Source of the DNA: Streptomyces sp. NBC_00448
GTDB taxonomy: Bacteria; Actinomycetota; Actinomycetes; Streptomycetales; Streptomycetaceae
DNA length: 64,000 bases
Assembly (NCBI RefSeq): GCF_036014115.1
Contig: NZ_CP107913.1
Coordinates: forward strand, 3,227,001-3,291,000
Direction: 5' to 3'
Shown here: positions 53,456 to 61,659 of the stretch, one piece after another
Layout: each line of letters opens with the position of its first letter
How positions within the stretch are numbered: position 1 is the stretch's first letter
Translations under genes and position numbers: made by a program
Notes under the pieces: model-generated
What the model saw: only the letters and a program-made list of their open reading frames with translations
Database searches by the model: none
What the model was told of the DNA's origin: nothing

Positions 53456-55426
53456 TCAGTGTTTGCCGGTCTTCTTCGCCGGCTTGTACGACTGGACGTA
53501 GTCCTTGGCCGGGGAGCCGACGCCGGTGACGTCGTCGTAGCCGACCGTGGCGTGCAGCGAGCTGTCCGTGCCGAAGGTGCGCAGGCTGGTGATCAGGCCG
53601 TCCGAGGCGTCCACGCTGTTCACGTAGTCGACGCGGACGTTGGCTATGCCCTGGCCCTGGCCGAGCGGGTGGTCGGTCACGTCGTGGTACGCGGAGGTGC
53701 CGTACCGGTCGTAGATCAGCGGGTTGGCGAAGCCGATCGGGACGCCGCCGCGGGCCTGCTCGGCGAGCGCCTGGACGCCGGCGATGACCGGGGAGGCCAG
53801 CGAGGTGCCGCCGAGGCGGTACTCGTTGTACTTCGCGGTGCCGTCCGGGAAGGTCTCCGTCTCACCGACCAGGAAGCCGGTGTTCGGGTCGGCGACGGCC
53901 GCGATGTCGGGCTCGACCCGCATCTTGGTGGTGCCGCCGTTCGCCAGCGCGAGCGAGTCGGGGACGACACCGCGCTGGTAGAAGGGCTGTTGGACGAGCT
54001 TGCTGGTGCCGCCGCCGGCGCCCGAGGTGAACGGGCCGGGGAAGCCGTCCCAGCTCTTGCCGTCGGCCGACAGCGGGGCGCGCTCGGTGCCCCAGCCGGT
54101 CTCCCACAGGTACTTGTCGTTCTTGCCGACCGCCAGCGAGGTGCCGCCGACGGAGGTGGCCCACTGGGAGTCCGCCGGGGTGTTGACGTCCTTGGCACCG
54201 TCGATGGTGTTGTCGCCGTCGTCGCCGGAGGAGAAGTAGAAGCCGATGCCCTCGACCACGCCCTGCTGGAAGGTCTGGTCGTAGGCGGCCTGCAGGTCCG
54301 GCGTCTCGTTGGCCTCGACGTCACCCCACGAGTTGCTCACGATGGTGGCGAGCCGGCCGTCGACGACCGTGTTGAGCGCGTCGAGCAGGTCGTCGTCGTA
54401 GCAGGACTTGGCGCCGACGTAGACGATGTTCGCGTCGGGGGCGACCGCGTGCACGGACTCGACGTCCAGGGACTCCTCGCCGTACCAGCTGGAGCCGCCG
54501 CAGTCCTCGACGCTGTTGTAGCCGTCGGGGCCGGGGGTGACCTGGGTCAGCTGGCCCTTGCGGTACTTCTGGCCGCCGGTGTCCTTCGCCAGCTTGGCGC
54601 TGTCGCCGACGATGTTCGGGGAGGCGTACGCGTCGGTGATCGCGACGGTGACGCCCTTGCCGGTGTACTTGCCGGCACCGTACGCGGAGCGCAGCTGGTC
54701 ACCGGTGTAGCCCTTGATCGTGTACGGGGCCTTGCCGCCGTACGCGGAGGGAAGCTTCTTGTCGGTGTTCGACCCGTAGTAGGTCGAGAACGGCCCGGCG
54801 TTGGAGAAGGCGGCCTCGGGGGGAGGCAGCGTGTCGTCGTGGCTGGCTCGCTTGGGGGCGTTGTCCAGGCCGGTGACGGTGAGGACGGCACCCTTGAGGG
54901 CGGCGGGCGCGGACGCCGTGCTGGTGGGGGCGCGGTAGGTGTGGCCGCTCTTCGTGTAGTTGTGCAGCTGGGTGCCGAACGCCTTCTCGGCGGCCTTCAC
55001 TTCACCGGTGACGGTGAGGTAGTGGGCGTTGGTGCCGGTCACCTTCAGGCCGGCCGAGGTCAGCCAGGCGGTGATGGCGTCGGTCTGCGCCTTGGTGGCG
55101 CCGAACCTGGCCTTGGCCTGAGCCTCCGTCAAGTAGTGGGCGTAGTCGGCGGAGTTCGGGTCCGAGACGGCCTTGGCGTAGGCGGCGAGGCCGCTTGCGT
55201 CCTTGCCCGCGAGGTAGACCCGCACGGTCACCTTGCCGCTGTCCGACGTGGCGCCCTTGTCCGCGTGGGCGGTGGCCCACTGCGGCTTGGTGCCGCTCAG
55301 GAGCTGGCGTCCGGCGGGCTGTGCGGCCGTGGCGCTCTGGGCGCCCAGCGCGAGGGCACCGGCGACCAGCGGCAGCGCCGCCGCCACCGCGAGTGCCGCG
55401 CGCGTTCTCTTGCGCTCAAATCTCAT
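53456..55426 (-). CDS. Secreted S53 family peptidase, second copy
   Basis: A 656-residue sedolisin/kumamolisin-like protease: signal peptide (about 1-35, ATA-A cleavage), pro-kumamolisin domain (about 50-190), catalytic domain with Glu 317 and Asp 321 in WYGEESLDVE and Ser 542 in GGTSLASP, and the calcium-binding end DVTGVGSP. GGGGG precedes ATG 55426. It shares its whole layout with the protein at 18708-20708, and the two are clear paralogues. Confidence 0.92.
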   Translation of the reverse strand: MRFERKRTRAALAVAAALPLVAGALALGAQSATAAQPAGRQLLSGTKPQWATAHADKGATSDSGKVTVRVYLAGKDASGLAAYAKAVSDPNSADYAHYLTEAQAKARFGATKAQTDAITAWLTSAGLKVTGTNAHYLTVTGEVKAAEKAFGTQLHNYTKSGHTYRAPTSTASAPAALKGAVLTVTGLDNAPKRASHDDTLPPPEAAFSNAGPFSTYYGSNTDKKLPSAYGGKAPYTIKGYTGDQLRSAYGAGKYTGKGVTVAITDAYASPNIVGDSAKLAKDTGGQKYRKGQLTQVTPGPDGYNSVEDCGGSSWYGEESLDVESVHAVAPDANIVYVGAKSCYDDDLLDALNTVVDGRLATIVSNSWGDVEANETPDLQAAYDQTFQQGVVEGIGFYFSSGDDGDNTIDGAKDVNTPADSQWATSVGGTSLAVGKNDKYLWETGWGTERAPLSADGKSWDGFPGPFTSGAGGGTSKLVQQPFYQRGVVPDSLALANGGTTKMRVEPDIAAVADPNTGFLVGETETFPDGTAKYNEYRLGGTSLASPVIAGVQALAEQARGGVPIGFANPLIYDRYGTSAYHDVTDHPLGQGQGIANVRVDYVNSVDASDGLITSLRTFGTDSSLHATVGYDDVTGVGSPAKDYVQSYKPAKKTGKH

Positions 55427-55817
55427 GAAACCCCCATACGCAGCGAATGGTTGTCGCATCCCAGACGGCGTCGCCGCTATGCGTGCGCGGCTCACCGCAG
55501 AGCGACACTCTTTCGCTGATCAGTTCATGCCAGGGATATGGTTTCACCAAGAGAAGGTCAAGGAATGGTACGCACCGGCGGCCGGACATGACGCCGCGAC
55601 AGCCGCCCACCGCACCCCAACTGGCCTGCGGGCACGGCGAATCCGCTCCCCGACGAATTGATGTTGCTCGCTGCGCACCTGGCCAAACACCGGACCCGGT
55701 CCACGGAACGCGCCGAGTTGGCATGCTACGGCCGGAACGGGGTTGGCGGCAGCGGCAGTCGACGGCCGAGCCCGACGGTCGAAGCCTGATGCCCGGTGGC
55801 CGGTGGCCGGTGGCCGA
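55427..55817. other. Gap upstream of the second S53 gene
   Basis: About 390 bases with the likely S53 promoter (a locally AT-richer stretch around 55500-55565) and no gene I can support. Near the right end CGGTGGC/CGGTGGCC repeats occur (55795-55815). Confidence 0.5.
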
Positions 55818-55851
55818 ACGAAAACGCCGCACACCTGGTGGTGTGCGGCGT
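55818..55851 (-). terminator. Terminator of tRNA-Ala copy 1
   Basis: Perfect 12-bp arms 55824-55835 and 55840-55851 (ACGCCGCACACC and its complement) with a 4-base loop, followed on the minus strand by TTTTCG. Confidence 0.85.
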
Positions 55852-55863
55852 CGATGATCGCTG

Positions 55864-55936
<73 letters not shown>

Positions 55937-56175
55937 GCGCGGACCCCGGGACACCCCGGCGACCTGGAGTTACTTTACACGGCGACGGAGCCGGGAAGCA
56001 CATCGATTGGCGGGAGCGCCGGGCGGCGCGGCGGGGTCCCGGACGTCGGCCCCGCGCACCGGTGACGGGACCTGGTGGCACGACTCGTCGCGGTGTTCAC
56101 GAAGTCTCAATAATTGGTGCAGGGTTCGCGGGCTACGGTGGGTTCGGCCGTGTGGACGAGAGGCTGGAGACCACC

Positions 56176-57258
56176 GTGACCACCGCGTTCGACCCGATCG
56201 ACCTGGGCGGGATACGCCTGCGCAACCGGATCGCCATGGCGCCGATGACCCGCAGCCGGGCGTACGGTCCCGGGCTCAGCCCCACCGAGTCGGCCGCCGC
56301 GTACTACGCGCAGCGGGCCTCGGCCGGGCTGATCGTGACCGAGGGCACCCAGCCGTCGCCGGGCGGGCAGGGCTACCCCGACACCCCCGGGCTGCACAGC
56401 GCCGAGCAGATCGCGGCGTGGCGCCGGGTGACCGGCGCGGTGCACGCGGCGGGCGGCCGGATCTTCGCCCAGCTCATGCACACCGGGCGGATCGGGCACC
56501 CCTCGCTGCTGCCGGACGGGCTCTACCCGGTGGGGCCGTCCGCGGTCGCCGCGAAGGGCTCGGTCTACACCGCGAGCGGGCCGAAGGCGTACGTGGTGCC
56601 GCGCGAGCTGGGCGAGGACGACATCTGGCAGACCGTCGAGGACCACGCCACCGCGGCCCGCAACGCCATGGCCGCCGGCTTCGACGGGGTGGAGGTGCAC
56701 GGCGCCAACGGCTACCTGGTGCACCAGTTCCTCGCCCCGAACTCCAACACCCGCACCGACCACTGGGGCGGCGACGACCAGCGCCGGACCCGGTTCGCGG
56801 TGGAGGTGGTACGAGCGGTGGCCGCCGCGATCGGCCCGGAGCGCACCGGGCTGCGGATCTCCCCCGGCAAGCCGTTCGGCGACATCGACGAGCCGGAACC
56901 GGACGCCACCTACCTCGCGCTGCTGCGCGCCGTGGAGCCGGTCGGCCTGGCCTACCTGCACCTGATCGAGAGCCCCGACCGGGCGCTGACGCTGGAGCTG
57001 CGCAAGCGGTTCGCCGGGGTGTTCATCCTCAACGCCCGGGCCGAGGGCGGGTATTCGGGCCCCGACCAGTTGCCCCTGATCGAGGACGGCACCGCCGACA
57101 TGCTCGCCTTCGGCGCCCTCTTCCTCGCCAACCCCGACCTGCCGCACCGGCTGCGCCGCGGCGGACCGTACAACTCCCCCGAGCGGGCCACGTACTACGG
57201 CGGCGACGACCGCGGCTACACCGACTACCCGGCGCTGCCCGCGGCCGAGGAGGCGTGA
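56176..57258 (+). CDS. Old yellow enzyme family ene-reductase
   Basis: FMN-dependent NAD(P)H oxidoreductase that reduces activated C=C bonds. The 360-residue product from GTG 56176 (GGAGA upstream) is a TIM barrel with NRIAMAPMTRSRA, QLMHTGRIGHPS, the substrate-binding HGANGYLVHQFLAPNSN and phosphate-binding ADMLAFGALFLANPDLP. It is in an inter-tRNA cassette with an MFS pump and an XRE regulator. Confidence 0.92.
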   Translation: MTTAFDPIDLGGIRLRNRIAMAPMTRSRAYGPGLSPTESAAAYYAQRASAGLIVTEGTQPSPGGQGYPDTPGLHSAEQIAAWRRVTGAVHAAGGRIFAQLMHTGRIGHPSLLPDGLYPVGPSAVAAKGSVYTASGPKAYVVPRELGEDDIWQTVEDHATAARNAMAAGFDGVEVHGANGYLVHQFLAPNSNTRTDHWGGDDQRRTRFAVEVVRAVAAAIGPERTGLRISPGKPFGDIDEPEPDATYLALLRAVEPVGLAYLHLIESPDRALTLELRKRFAGVFILNARAEGGYSGPDQLPLIEDGTADMLAFGALFLANPDLPHRLRRGGPYNSPERATYYGGDDRGYTDYPALPAAEEA

Positions 57259-57319
57259 CCGTACGGTCGGCCGCGGCCGGTACGGGCCCTCCCGAACGAG
57301 CCCGTACGGGCCGCCCCGC

Positions 57320-58834
57320 TCAGCCCCGGCGGCGGACCGTCGCCACCACCGCGACCACCGCGCCCACCACGGCGACCGCGACCAGTGCGACCGAGGTGAT
57401 CGCGTAGGCGTGGGCGGAGTGGTGCCCGCCGGTGCCGGAACCGACCCGGTTGAGGAAGACCGTGCCGAAGGTGGCCACGCCGATGAGCTGGCCGAGCTGG
57501 GTCACCGTGGCGAGCAGCCCGCTGGCGTCGGCCGCGTCCTCGGGTGCGACCTTGGACAGCGCGAGGGCGAACGTCGGGCTGAAGGCCAGGCCGAGACCGC
57601 CGCCCAGCAGCACCATGCCGACGTAGAAGGCCGCGCCGCCGTGGCCGCCACCGCGCAGGGCGAGTCCCAGGACCGCCAGCGCGATCGCGGCCAGCGCCAT
57701 GCCGGCGCCGGCCAGCCGGTGCCACCAGGAACTCGGCAGCAGCCGCCAGTAGAGACTGGTGCAGCCGAAGACCACGGCGGTGACCGCGAAGGTCAGCCCG
57801 GTGCGCAGCGCGCTGTAGCCGAGACCGGTCTGCAGGTGCAGCGCCACCGCGAACAGGAAGCCCGCGTTCACCGCCATGGAGAGCATCAGCAGCGCGACCG
57901 ACCGCGGCATCCCCGGCGCCCGCAGCACCCGGCCGGAGACCAGCGGGGCGCCGCCGCGCCTGGTCAGCCGCGACTCGATCACGGTGAACGCGGCGAACAG
58001 CAGAACGCTCAGCGCCAGGCAGATCCAGCCCCACACCGGCCAGCCCTCCTCCTGCCCGAGCACCAGCGGCACCGTGAGGAGGGTGACCGCCGCACCCAGC
58101 GCCACCAGGCCCGGCACGTCGAGGGAGCGCCGCCGCTCCGGCGCGGTCCGCCGGTCCTTCGGCAGCACCCGCGGGGCGACCACCAGCAGCGCCACGCCGA
58201 TCGGCACGTTCACCAGGAACACCGGCCGCCAGCCGGTGCCGAACAGGTCGGCGCTGACCAGCACCCCGCCCAGCGACTGGCCGAGCGCGGCACCGGAGGA
58301 GATCACGGCCGAGTAGACGCTCATCGCGCGGGTGCGCGCCTCACCGCGGAAGTTCAGCTGGAGCAGGCTCAGCACCTGCGGGATCATCAGCGCGGACCCG
58401 GTGCCCTGCACGAAGCGGAAACCGATCAGCTCGCCGGTGTTCTGGGCGAGCCCGCAGGCCAGCGAGGCGGTCGTGAACACCGACAGCCCGATGATGAACA
58501 GCCGCCGGTGCCCGAACAGGTCGCCGAGCCGGGCGCCGGTGATCAGCAGCACCGCGTAGGAGATGGTGTAGCCGGCGATCACCAGTTGCAGGGCCGCGCC
58601 CGAGGCGTGCAGGTCCGTACGGATGGTGGGGGCCGCGACGTTGACGATGAAGACGTCGAGCAGCGCCATGAACAGCCCGGCGAGGATGGTCCCGAGCAGC
58701 AGCCCCGGACGGGGCCCGGCCCGGCCGGTACTTCCGGCTCCGGGTAGGACGGCGGCTGCCACGGAAGAGGGGGCGGGGGCGGACGTGGGATCGGGGGTCG
58801 CGGAGGTGGCTCCGGCCAGCGTGTCGTTGCTCAT
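57320..58834 (-). CDS. DHA2-type MFS exporter (14-span)
   Basis: A 504-residue membrane protein with about 14 hydrophobic segments. ALLDVFIVNVAAPTI, the LGDLFGHRRLFI loop and GSALMIPQVLSLL are typical of EmrB/QacA drug exporters. It converges on the ene-reductase gene and diverges from an XRE regulator; an inverted repeat lies in the shared promoter region. Confidence 0.92.
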   Translation of the reverse strand: MSNDTLAGATSATPDPTSAPAPSSVAAAVLPGAGSTGRAGPRPGLLLGTILAGLFMALLDVFIVNVAAPTIRTDLHASGAALQLVIAGYTISYAVLLITGARLGDLFGHRRLFIIGLSVFTTASLACGLAQNTGELIGFRFVQGTGSALMIPQVLSLLQLNFRGEARTRAMSVYSAVISSGAALGQSLGGVLVSADLFGTGWRPVFLVNVPIGVALLVVAPRVLPKDRRTAPERRRSLDVPGLVALGAAVTLLTVPLVLGQEEGWPVWGWICLALSVLLFAAFTVIESRLTRRGGAPLVSGRVLRAPGMPRSVALLMLSMAVNAGFLFAVALHLQTGLGYSALRTGLTFAVTAVVFGCTSLYWRLLPSSWWHRLAGAGMALAAIALAVLGLALRGGGHGGAAFYVGMVLLGGGLGLAFSPTFALALSKVAPEDAADASGLLATVTQLGQLIGVATFGTVFLNRVGSGTGGHHSAHAYAITSVALVAVAVVGAVVAVVATVRRRG

Positions 58835-58858
58835 GTGGACGAGCCTGGCGCCGGCCCG

Positions 58859-58891
58859 GTACCAGTAACGAGAGCCCAGCGATCCTGGTAC
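58859..58891. promoter_or_regulatory. Inverted repeat between MFS and XRE genes
   Basis: GTACCAG (58859-58865) and CTGGTAC (58885-58891) are perfect complements 19 bases apart; CTGGCACC-like half-sites follow at 58891-58909. Likely operator of the XRE regulator. Confidence 0.55.
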
Positions 58892-58936
58892 TGGCACCAC
58901 CTGGCACCGGCGCCGCCGCCCGTACAGGATGGGGGC

Positions 58937-60016
58937 ATGGCACAGCCGCAAGCTCGGCCGGACACGCGACGACAGGCCCACCAGGCGCAGGCGGCCACCC
59001 CGCCGCGGGCGCATCCACCGGCACAAGCGCAGACACAGGCGCAGGCACCCGCTCGGGCGGCAGCACCCCCGGCGCGGGTCGGCGGCGTGAAACCCCAGCG
59101 CCGCGGCGAGCTCGCCGCCTTCCTGCGCAGCCGCCGGGCCCGGATCAGCCCGGAGGACGTCGGCATGCCGCCGGGCTCGCGCCGCCGCACCCCCGGCCTG
59201 CGCCGCGAGGAGGTCGCGCAGCTCGCCGGGGTCGGCGTCACCTGGTACACGTGGCTGGAGCAGGGCCGCCCGATCAACGCCAGCGTGCAGGTGCTCGACG
59301 CGGTGGCCCGCGTGCTCCAACTCGACGTGACCGAGCGGGACCACCTCTACGGCCTTGCCGGCATCCCGTTCGTCAGCGAACCGGTCTCCGACGCGGAGAT
59401 CGTCGGCGAGGAACTGCTCGGCGTACTCGGCTCCCTGGACCCGCTGCCGGCCGCCGTCTACAACGCCCGCTACGACGTGCAGGCCACCAACGCCACCTAC
59501 CGCGTCCTGTGGCCGATGACCGCGCTCGTCGAACGCTGGGAGCGCAACGTCCTGTACAAGCTCTTCACGACCCCCGAGTGCTGCTCGACCTTCAAGAACA
59601 GCGCGGAGGAACTGCCGTGGATGGTCGCGCAGTTGCGCCGCAGCTACGCCCGACACATCGGCGAGTCCGCGTGGGAGGACTTCGTGGCGCTGCTGATCAA
59701 GGAGAGCGCGACCTTCGCGCAACTGTGGGCGAGCGGCAACGTGGCGGCGCCGGGCCGCCGGGTGAAGGTCTTCCGGCACGCGGAGGTCGGCATCATCAAC
59801 CTGACCTCCCTGTCGCTGAGCATCGACGGCATGGCGGAGCACCGGATCGTGGTCTACACCCCGGTCGAGGAGGAGGACCGGCTGCAGATCGAGCGGCTGC
59901 GGGCGATCGATGACCCGATCGTCGGCTGCGAGCGGCACGGCCGGCGCCTGTCGGCGGCACTGGCGGACAGCGTCGGACGCACCGAGCGCGCCCGGCAGAC
60001 CGGCCCCGCCGTCTGA
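58937..60016 (+). CDS. XRE-family regulator with MmyB-like ligand domain
   Basis: A 359-residue protein: Gln/Ala/Pro-rich N-terminus (about 1-50), helix-turn-helix (about 55-125; LAAFLRSRRARISPEDVGMP, LRREEVAQLAGVGVTWYTWLEQGR) and the MmyB-like PAS-type ligand domain (about 140-320; NARYDVQATNATYR, RWERNVLYKLFT). Members bind fatty-acid-like ligands. Divergent from the MFS gene it probably controls. Confidence 0.9.
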   Translation: MAQPQARPDTRRQAHQAQAATPPRAHPPAQAQTQAQAPARAAAPPARVGGVKPQRRGELAAFLRSRRARISPEDVGMPPGSRRRTPGLRREEVAQLAGVGVTWYTWLEQGRPINASVQVLDAVARVLQLDVTERDHLYGLAGIPFVSEPVSDAEIVGEELLGVLGSLDPLPAAVYNARYDVQATNATYRVLWPMTALVERWERNVLYKLFTTPECCSTFKNSAEELPWMVAQLRRSYARHIGESAWEDFVALLIKESATFAQLWASGNVAAPGRRVKVFRHAEVGIINLTSLSLSIDGMAEHRIVVYTPVEEEDRLQIERLRAIDDPIVGCERHGRRLSAALADSVGRTERARQTGPAV

Positions 60017-60114
60017 CCGGAGCCCGCCCTCCCGGAGTCCGCCGTCTGCCCCGGCCCGCCGTCCGACCGGCCCCGCACGCGAGGGGAACCCGGGCGCAGG
60101 GAGTCGAGCAGACG

Positions 60115-60161
60115 GAAAAGAGCGGGACCCGCCCGCGTCTTCCGCGAACAGGTCCCGCTCT
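60115..60161 (-). terminator. Terminator of tRNA-Ala copy 2
   Basis: Arms AGAGCGGGACC (60119-60129) and GGTCCCGCTCT (60151-60161), perfect 11 bp, followed on the minus strand by TTTTCC. Confidence 0.85.
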
Positions 60162-60169
60162 CTCGTCTG

Positions 60170-60242
<73 letters not shown>

Positions 60243-60355
60243 GCGTCGGCCCGGTTGTCCCGGCGACGTGAAGAAGCATAGCCGGTGGACGGGCCGGAAA
60301 CGAAATCGGCCGCACGGCCCGCCCGAGCAGCGGGAAGCGACGCTGCGCGCTGAAC

Positions 60356-61093
60356 CTAGGCGTCGTCGCCGAGCACCGGTTCCGGCAGGGTGCCGGCGTT
60401 GTGCTCGGTCAGCCGCCAGCCGCGCGCGCCCTCACCGAGCACCGACCAGCAGCAGTTCGACAGGCCGCCCAGCGACTCCCAGCTCGTCGGGTCCAGGCCG
60501 AGCAGGCGGCCGATGGTGGTGCGGATGGCGCCGCCGTGGCTCACCACGACGAGCACTCCCCCGTCGGCGAGCTTGTCCGCGGCGGCGAGCACCAGCGGCG
60601 CGGCACGGTCGGCGACCTCCGTCTCCAGCTCGCCGCCGCCGCGTCGGACCGGCTCACCGCGCTTCCACGCGGTGTACTGCTCGCCGTAGCGGGCCAGGAT
60701 CTCGGCGTGGGTGAGCCCCTGCCAGGCGCCGGCGTAGGTCTCCCGCAGGCCCTCGTACGGAGTCACCGGCAGGTCGGTCAGGGCGGCCAGCTCGGCCGCG
60801 GTGTCGGCGGCACGGCGCAGGTCCGAGGAGATGATCGCGTCGGGGGCGAGCGCGGCGAGCAGCCGGGCGGACCGGCGGGCCTGGGCCACGCCGGTCTCGG
60901 TCAGCGGGATGTCGGTGCTGCCCTGGAAGCGCTGCTCGACGTTCCAGGCGGTCTGCCCGTGGCGCCACAGCACGATCCGCCGACGCCGGTCGGGGACGGC
61001 CGCGTGATCGGACCCGGCCGCTCCCTCGGGGACGGCCGAACCCTCGGACCCGGCCCCACCCTCGGCGCCCCTCGCACGCTCGTTGCCGGTCAC
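60356..61093 (-). CDS. Histidine phosphatase family protein (phosphoglycerate mutase-like)
   Basis: A 245-residue protein from GTG 61093. A variable Glu/Gly/Ala-rich N-terminus precedes the phosphatase core with LWRHGQTAWN (catalytic His in RHG), SSDLRRAADTAAELA, ETYAGAWQGLTHAE and VVVSHGGAIRTTIG with the second His. Substrate unknown. Seven bases after rsfS, so one operon. Confidence 0.92.
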   Translation of the reverse strand: MTGNERARGAEGGAGSEGSAVPEGAAGSDHAAVPDRRRRIVLWRHGQTAWNVEQRFQGSTDIPLTETGVAQARRSARLLAALAPDAIISSDLRRAADTAAELAALTDLPVTPYEGLRETYAGAWQGLTHAEILARYGEQYTAWKRGEPVRRGGGELETEVADRAAPLVLAAADKLADGGVLVVVSHGGAIRTTIGRLLGLDPTSWESLGGLSNCCWSVLGEGARGWRLTEHNAGTLPEPVLGDDA

Positions 61094-61100
61094 CGTGCCC

Positions 61101-61544
61101 TCACGCCTCCTCGCGCTCGGCGGCGTCGGCCGCCGCCTCCGCGGCCGCCGCGTGGGCCGCCGCCTTGCCCCGGGTGGCCACCGCGTCCTCGGGCAGCGCG
61201 ATCTCGGGGCAGTCCTTCCACAGTCGCTCCAGCGCGTAGAAGACCCGCTCCTCGGAGTGCTGTACATGCACCACGATGTCGACGTAGTCCAGCAGCACCC
61301 AGCGGCCGTCACGCTCGCCCTCGCGCCGCACCGGCTTGGTGTCGAGTTCCTTGAGCAGGTGTTCCTCGATCGCGTCGACGATCGCCTTGACCTGCCGGTC
61401 GTTGGGCGCGGAGGCGACCAGGAAGGCATCGGTGATGGAGAGCACATCGCTGACGTCGTAGGCGATGATGTCGTGCGCGAGCTTGTCGGCGGCCGCCTGG
61501 GCGGCGGCGCGGGTCAGCTCGATGGAACGGTCAGTGGCGGTCAC
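61101..61544 (-). CDS. rsfS: Ribosomal silencing factor RsfS
   Basis: Binds L14 of the 50S subunit and blocks subunit joining under starvation. A 147-residue product from GTG 61544 (GGAAAG upstream) with DIIAYDVSDVLSITDAFLVASA, RQVKAIVDAIEEHLL, RWVLLDYVDIVVHV and YALERLWKDC. An Ala-rich tail follows. Confidence 0.94.
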   Translation of the reverse strand: MTATDRSIELTRAAAQAAADKLAHDIIAYDVSDVLSITDAFLVASAPNDRQVKAIVDAIEEHLLKELDTKPVRREGERDGRWVLLDYVDIVVHVQHSEERVFYALERLWKDCPEIALPEDAVATRGKAAAHAAAAEAAADAAEREEA

Positions 61545-61659
61545 GGATGCGGCTTTCCGGTCGGGAACCTGTCGCCCCCAGGGTCTCACGACCCTCCGAC
61601 AGACCCCGACCGCATTACCGGGCGACGCAGCTGACCTGCGGCGCCACCCGGTCGGACGG

